This document shows, piece after piece, positions 30,701 to 34,944 of a stretch of DNA of 34,944 nucleotides. The position numbers and the translations under genes are program-made. The DNA is taken from assembly GCA_001750925.1 (NCBI GenBank), contig MAXH01000192.1, positions 1 through 34,944 on the forward strand, in the 5' to 3' direction. Position 1 is the stretch's first letter, and each line of letters starts with the position of its first letter. Origin of the DNA: Desulfobulbaceae bacterium S3730MH12. GTDB taxonomy: Bacteria; Desulfobacterota; Desulfobulbia; Desulfobulbales; Desulfocapsaceae. The notes under the pieces are model-generated. The model did not search any database and had not been told where the DNA came from. It saw only the letters and a program-made list of their open reading frames with translations.

Positions 30701-31561
30701 ATGACGTTGAAACACGTTTTTGCCGGTTTGCTGTTTTTTTGTTTTACTTCTTCTTACCCTTTAAGTGTTTCAGGAGAAGATGTAACCTCGCAGGAGAGAA
30801 CTCAAAATATTCCTTACGGAGTTATTGATCCTGATCTGATGGCCATAGGGTATCCTGTAAAGGAAATCCTGGAATATGATGTCTATTGGAATGCAGGCAT
30901 TAAAATCGGACAGCTTTATCTTGAAATAAGAGAACTGAAGGAATTGCAGGAGAGTTTTGAAATTAAGGCGTCTGTTACCACCAAAGGCGGTGCCATCAAT
31001 CTTATTTATCCTGTAAAAGATACCCATATAACCCATGTACGTGGAGACAAAAGACTTCCTTACAGGTACGAGGTGTGGCAGAAAGAGGGATATAATTATG
31101 AGGCCCATCGGTTGACCGAATATGACCAGAAAACAGGTGAAATCAGTAGATGGAAAAATAAAAAACCTCGGGATGGATACAAAGTAGAAGGTGAAATCAA
31201 TAACGAATTCTCTTCATTTTTTAACAGTCGCCTGATGGTTAATAAGGTCGGAGAACAGATCGTTGTACCGACTTTTGCCGACAAGAGGCGGGTTGAGGTG
31301 GTTGTTAACACGGTTGCGGAAAAAACATTGAAAAAAACTATTCTCGGGTCTGTTTCAACTCTTGAGGTTATGCCGGTTATGACCTTTAAAGGCCTCTATG
31401 ATAAAAAGGGTGATACTGTTATTTGGTATACCGCCGATGAATGTAGAGTACCCGTTCTTATTAACTCTAAAATTGTGATCGGGTCTCTTACTGCAAAGCT
31501 GGCTGCTTATGAAAACTCAGCCTGTACCCGTTATGAAACTTTTCAAAGAAAGAAAAAGTGA
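30701..31561 (+). CDS. Secreted DUF3108-family protein
   Basis: This 286-aa protein has a signal peptide (LKHVFAGLLFFCFTSSYPLSVSG) and a beta-rich body. The body has YPVKEILEYDVYWNAGIKIG, GAINLIYPVKDTHITHVRG, LPYRYEVWQKEGYNYEAHR and IWYTADECRVPVLINSKIVIGSLTAKL. The VYWxGIKxG opening and the DxxRxPVxxxSKxxxGxxxAxL end are the DUF3108 pattern; the family is periplasmic and of unknown function. I start at the ATG at 30701, which has GGTGA five bases upstream; an in-frame GTG at 30692 is the alternative. It is followed by purC after 46 bases. Confidence 0.85.
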   Translation: MTLKHVFAGLLFFCFTSSYPLSVSGEDVTSQERTQNIPYGVIDPDLMAIGYPVKEILEYDVYWNAGIKIGQLYLEIRELKELQESFEIKASVTTKGGAINLIYPVKDTHITHVRGDKRLPYRYEVWQKEGYNYEAHRLTEYDQKTGEISRWKNKKPRDGYKVEGEINNEFSSFFNSRLMVNKVGEQIVVPTFADKRRVEVVVNTVAEKTLKKTILGSVSTLEVMPVMTFKGLYDKKGDTVIWYTADECRVPVLINSKIVIGSLTAKLAAYENSACTRYETFQRKKK

Positions 31562-31607
31562 TTGTATCGCACAAGGTCACGCCTGCAGCGATGCTGAGGA
31601 GTAAAAA

Positions 31608-32501
31608 ATGCTTGAACCTGTAACTACCACAAATTTTCCTGAACTTAATCTTCTGCACAGGGGTAAAGTGCGGGACATGTATGGAATTCCCGGCCATGAT
31701 GATAAACTGCTCATGGTGGCAACCGATCGTATATCAGCCTATGATGTTGTTATGGATGATGCTATTCCAGGAAAGGGTGCTGTGCTGACAGAGTTATCAC
31801 TGTTCTGGTTTAATCTGCTCGGCGATATTGTTGACAATCATCTGATTACTGCCAATGTAGAAGAATATCCTGAGGTATGCAGGCAGTATGATGATCAACT
31901 TACAGGCCGTTCTATGCTGGTTAAGAAAACCAAACCCCTCACCATTGAGTGCATCGTTCGGGGATATATTTCGGGTTCTTTCTGGAGTGCTTATAAAAAG
32001 AACAGCGTCGTCTGTGGATTTCAATTACCGGAAGGGATGCTTGAGTCAGAAAAGTTTCCGGAGCCACTTTTTACACCATCAACAAAAGCTGAGATCGGAG
32101 ATCATGATGAAAATATCTCACTTGAACAGATGGAGAAGATAGTTGGCACTGAAAGAACGAAGGAGATTGCTGCTATCAGCAGGGCCTTGTATCAAAAGGC
32201 CGCCGACTACGCGAGAACAAAAGGAATTATTATTGCTGATACAAAATTTGAGCTTGGAGAATTGGATGGTAAGTTGATATTGATAGATGAGGTGCTCACT
32301 CCTGATTCATCCCGATTCTGGCCTGAAGATAAATATGGGGTCGGCAGAGCACAGCCCAGTTTTGATAAACAGTACTTACGTGATTATCTCTCTCGTCTCG
32401 ACTGGGATAAAACACCGCCTCCACCAGCGTTGCCGGATGAAATTATAGCGAAAACAAGAGAGCGGTATGAGGAGGCTGTAAGGAAAATTACTAAGGAGTA
32501 A
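31608..32501 (+). CDS. purC: SAICAR synthetase PurC
   Basis: PurC ligates CAIR and aspartate in purine synthesis (ATP-dependent). The 297-aa protein is the longer form. It has LLHRGKVRDMYGIPG, LLMVATDRISAYDVVM, IECIVRGYISGSFWSAY, IIIADTKFELGE (metal and substrate residues) and LTPDSSRFWP. GAGGAGT precedes the ATG. Its stop overlaps the convergent epimerase gene by 11 bases. Confidence 0.97.
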   Translation: MLEPVTTTNFPELNLLHRGKVRDMYGIPGHDDKLLMVATDRISAYDVVMDDAIPGKGAVLTELSLFWFNLLGDIVDNHLITANVEEYPEVCRQYDDQLTGRSMLVKKTKPLTIECIVRGYISGSFWSAYKKNSVVCGFQLPEGMLESEKFPEPLFTPSTKAEIGDHDENISLEQMEKIVGTERTKEIAAISRALYQKAADYARTKGIIIADTKFELGELDGKLILIDEVLTPDSSRFWPEDKYGVGRAQPSFDKQYLRDYLSRLDWDKTPPPPALPDEIIAKTRERYEEAVRKITKE

Positions 32502-33399
32502 TTGTTTTGGAGACCGGTTGAGTACAGTACTGAAGAGTTGCATCCAGTGACTGGTCTTTAAATTCATATCCTGCATCCAGGAGTACTTTGGGTATAGCCC
32601 TGGTGGAACTGAGAAGCATCTCGTCAGCCATCTGGCCAAAAATTGTTTTTACAAGAAGTGAGGGAAGACGGAAAAAAGTCGGACGATTTAATGCTTTTCC
32701 AAGAGACTGAGTAAGACTTTTATTGGTAGCCGGAGTTGGGCTGACAATATTGACCGGCCCCTTTATAGTGTCATTTTTGATGATAAATTCTACAATATCA
32801 ACTAGATCACTGATGCTTATCCAGCTGATATATTGATTTCCCCCGCCGATGATCCCTCCCAGCCCTGCCTTAAACGGGGGGATCATTTTATGAAGTGCCC
32901 CACCTTTTGGACTAAGCACCATACCAAAACGAAGATTGACTACTCTTACCCCCATGGAGGCCAGGCGCCGGGTCTCTTTTTCCCACTGGTCACAAACCTC
33001 AGCCAGGAACCCTTCACCCAGTGAGCTGCCTTCGTCCAGAATCTCATCGCTGCGACTACCGTAGTAGCCGACAGCAGAGGCACATAAAAAAACTTTCGGT
33101 TTACTGGTCAGATGTGAGATATAGTCAACCAGCTCTCTTGTGCCGTTTACTCTGCTGCTTAAAATGAGACGTTTCTTGGCAGAGGTCCATCTACCCTGGG
33201 CCACATTTTCACCTGCAAGGTGTATGACTGCATTAAAATCCGGTGAATTGGCCGATTCGATAGATTGTGTCAACCAGAAATTGCCATGTTCATCCGTGAT
33301 GTTTCTTCGCAGAGATTGGATAGAATGACCGTTTTTAAAGAGTGATGCTACCAGGGCATTTCCAACAAGGCCCGAGCTGCCGGTTATCAGTGTTTTCAT
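32491..33399 (-). CDS. TIGR01777-family NAD(P)-binding epimerase (SDR39U1/YfcH-like)
   Basis: This 302-aa extended short-chain dehydrogenase has the N-terminal nucleotide-binding motif TGSSGLVGNALV, FNAVIHLAGENVAQGRW (the AGENVAxGRW signature of this family), and the catalytic YYGSRSDEILDEGS. The C-terminus contains GGNQYISWISISDLVDI and VSPTPATNKSLTQSLGKAL. A physiological substrate is not established for the family. It is eight bases downstream of the AroK/YgbA gene, so the two are likely co-transcribed, and it overlaps purC at the 3' end. Confidence 0.92.
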   Translation of the reverse strand: MKTLITGSSGLVGNALVASLFKNGHSIQSLRRNITDEHGNFWLTQSIESANSPDFNAVIHLAGENVAQGRWTSAKKRLILSSRVNGTRELVDYISHLTSKPKVFLCASAVGYYGSRSDEILDEGSSLGEGFLAEVCDQWEKETRRLASMGVRVVNLRFGMVLSPKGGALHKMIPPFKAGLGGIIGGGNQYISWISISDLVDIVEFIIKNDTIKGPVNIVSPTPATNKSLTQSLGKALNRPTFFRLPSLLVKTIFGQMADEMLLSSTRAIPKVLLDAGYEFKDQSLDATLQYCTQPVSKTITP

Positions 33400-33408
33400 A
33401 GTATTTTC

Positions 33409-34293
33409 CTACTTACTGTTTAACTTGGTCCTGCTGTTTCCTGCATGGGCGGATAAACCAGGTGGTTTTTTCCTGGAATCTATAAAATGCTGCATTGCCA
33501 TCAGTGGATGTTTCAAGGCCATCTTTGGGCCTGCATATCGCATTATATCTATAACTTTTTTTTGCATATCCTTTTTGTAACAGTGAACCACACATTTACC
33601 ACAGGTCGATTTTTTTTCCTGGAATGGGCAGCATAATAGCCTGTCCCTGGAATATTCGACAAGTTCACTGCATTCATTACAAATAATATCCTCTGTTTCA
33701 TGATGCTCATTGCAATAGAGTTTTACCATAGCTTTTATCGTATTAAACTCTCTTTGAAGTCGGGAGGTGAGAGGAATAAAAGGTGATTGGTCGAGCTGCA
33801 ATATTATATCATCACAGACTTGATCCTGGGTATGGGATGAGGTTTTAACGGTAATATCTGCATACTTCTTATAAAGGATTGATCGTTCGTCAAACAAATC
33901 TTGAAAAGACTGATCAGGCCTCTTTGCGAGTCCCCGGGTTTCGTAATTATGAATTCGGGATTTCAGGGCTGGAAGATCGGCATGCAAAAAGATAATGATA
34001 CCGTCTCTTCCCAGATGATTCATGGCAGGATGACTGTATGGTGCACTTCCACCTGTTGCAACAATATGATTTCTGCAATTAATCTTGAGCAGAACGTTTT
34101 CCTCGATCCTGCGCAATGCCATATGACCCTGCCCGTCAATAATTTCCTGGAGTGTTTTCTGTTGATCCATTTGAATCAGAATATCGGTATCAGTAAACTC
34201 CATGGCAAGCGATTTAGCCAGGACAACACCTATTGTGCTTTTTCCTGAACCAGGCATGCCGATGAGAATAATGTTTGTTTTTTTCTGAGGCAT
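33409..34293 (-). CDS. Fusion of a shikimate-kinase-like domain with a YgbA (NO-stimulated) domain
   Basis: The 294-aa protein joins two domains. Residues 1-170 resemble shikimate kinase (AroK): P-loop GMPGSGKST at 12-20, FTDTD (D34-type substrate residues), ALRRIEE, IVATGGSAPYS and lid LAKRP at 122-126. Residues ~178-275 match the YgbA/nitrous-oxide-stimulated-promoter family: REFNTIKAMVKLYCNEHH, CNECSELVEYSRDRLLCCPF, STCGKCVVHCYKKDMQKKV, IMRYAGPKMALKHPLMAMQH. Eight cysteines (194, 205, 208, 221, 222, 231, 234, 238) suggest a metal or Fe-S site. E. coli YgbA is linked to nitrosative stress. Whether the kinase half acts on shikimate is uncertain; it may be a paralogue. Confidence 0.85.
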   Translation of the reverse strand: MPQKKTNIILIGMPGSGKSTIGVVLAKSLAMEFTDTDILIQMDQQKTLQEIIDGQGHMALRRIEENVLLKINCRNHIVATGGSAPYSHPAMNHLGRDGIIIFLHADLPALKSRIHNYETRGLAKRPDQSFQDLFDERSILYKKYADITVKTSSHTQDQVCDDIILQLDQSPFIPLTSRLQREFNTIKAMVKLYCNEHHETEDIICNECSELVEYSRDRLLCCPFQEKKSTCGKCVVHCYKKDMQKKVIDIMRYAGPKMALKHPLMAMQHFIDSRKKPPGLSAHAGNSRTKLNSK

Positions 34294-34338
34294 AAATGTT
34301 TTATAATCAGGGTAATATGTCTATTTCAGATTACGTTT

Positions 34339-34944
34339 TTATTCTTTCTGCCCGTTTTCTGCAAGTTGAGCTGTGATCGACTGCACAGAAATAAAGGAGA
34401 GGAGACTGAGTACAGCCCCTGCTAAAAAAGGTATGCGATAATCGATCATCCATAGAAGCCCACCTAAGACCGGCAGGACAACAGCTGCTATATGGTTAAT
34501 CGTAAAGCCGACAGCCATGCTCGGTGCTATATCGGCAGGGTCGGCAATTTTGTGGAAAAATGTTCTGATAGCAATAGCAAAATTATAAAAGATATGATCA
34601 AAAATATAGAGCAGGGCGGCAATGTACTTATCTTCTACAATTGCATAGCCTATAAAAATAAAAATAAGTGACATATATTCAAGGGATAAAACCTTACGTT
34701 CACCATATTTCACGATACATCTACCGATAAAAGGGCTGAGAAAGTAATTGACAAAATTATTCACCAGAAAAAGACCCGCAATTTCCTGTATTGAAAAATC
34801 AAATTTTTTAACCAGCAAAAAAACGGCAAAAGCAACAAAAATCTGCCTCCTCGCACCGGAAAGAAAGGTGAGAAGGTAGAATAACCAATACCGTTTTCTT
34901 AAAACCATGCCTTTTTTTTGCACCACGGGATTCTCTTCTATGGA
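34339..34944 (-). CDS. MFS transporter, C-terminal half (cut by window edge)
   Basis: The frame is open to the right edge of the window, so this is the C-terminal ~200 residues of a larger protein. It shows about six hydrophobic segments (LFYLLTFLSGARRQIFVAFAVF, EIAGLFLVNNFVNYFLSPFI, MSLIFIFIGYAIV, IAALLYIFDHIFYNFAIAI, HIAAVVLPVLGGLLWM, FLAGAVLSLLSFISV). There is an MFS-type loop GRCIVKYGERKVL between the second and third. The internal GTG or ATG near 34908-34926 should not be taken as the start. Substrate cannot be predicted. Confidence 0.8.
   Translation of the reverse strand, partial: SIEENPVVQKKGMVLRKRYWLFYLLTFLSGARRQIFVAFAVFLLVKKFDFSIQEIAGLFLVNNFVNYFLSPFIGRCIVKYGERKVLSLEYMSLIFIFIGYAIVEDKYIAALLYIFDHIFYNFAIAIRTFFHKIADPADIAPSMAVGFTINHIAAVVLPVLGGLLWMIDYRIPFLAGAVLSLLSFISVQSITAQLAENGQKE

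Noticed and set aside
1-34944. CRISPR array or insertion sequence
   Set aside because: No regularly spaced direct repeats with unique spacers and no recognisable transposase or integrase were found.

Overview
The window reads as a chromosomal segment of a Gram-negative, flagellated, anaerobic bacterium, most likely a member of the Desulfobacterota (Desulfobulbales-like sulfate reducers). The reasons are the flagellar operon order with a sigma-54 promoter and a sigma-54 activator beside it, an ASKHA/ferredoxin corrinoid activator, an MqnA (futalosine-type menaquinone) gene, and moderate-to-low GC. This taxonomic call is inference from gene content, not from a marker search.

Layout. Positions 1-12161, all on the minus strand, hold one flagellar basal-body/export operon. 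Read in transcription order it is: an 802-aa AMIN/TPR-like secreted protein, flgB, flgC, fliE, fliF, fliG, fliH, fliI, fliJ, a MotE-like periplasmic protein, fliK, flgD and the start of flgE, which is cut by the window edge. A textbook -24/-12 sigma-54 promoter sits just upstream of the first gene at 12193-12208. Divergent from it is a CheX-like/pseudo-receiver fusion (12614-13750), and beyond that a minus-strand FlrC-like sigma-54 response regulator (13786-15258) that is the obvious candidate activator of the operon. Positions 15477-18052 carry a secreted thermonuclease, a two-module pentapeptide-repeat protein and an FKBP/SlyD-type isomerase. Positions 18257-20221 are housekeeping genes (hisI, hisG, engB). 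Positions 20449-23623 hold an unusual two-gene unit: a 566-aa protein with a nucleoside-phosphorylase-like EMEGG motif overlapping a sensor histidine kinase with a Met/His/Gly-rich sensory segment. A RACE corrinoid activator follows, tail to tail.

Positions 25600-27560 are an accessory patch on the 3' side of a tRNA-Glu gene. It contains the decayed C-terminus of an ABC transporter, two complete Phd/RelE-type toxin-antitoxin pairs and non-coding debris. The right end returns to core genes: an RpoD-family sigma factor with a good promoter and terminator, mqnA, a DUF3108 protein, purC, a TIGR01777 epimerase, a shikimate-kinase/YgbA fusion, and the C-terminal half of an MFS transporter that runs off the window.

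The most interesting non-genic signal is a dispersed, palindromic repeat family. There are at least six recognisable copies, and several start exactly at or a few bases after a stop codon, in the same orientation as the gene. The fullest copy (2999-3158) is an imperfect 160-bp palindrome with a 22-bp central hairpin inside the flagellar operon. The other copies look like internal deletions or diverged halves of it.
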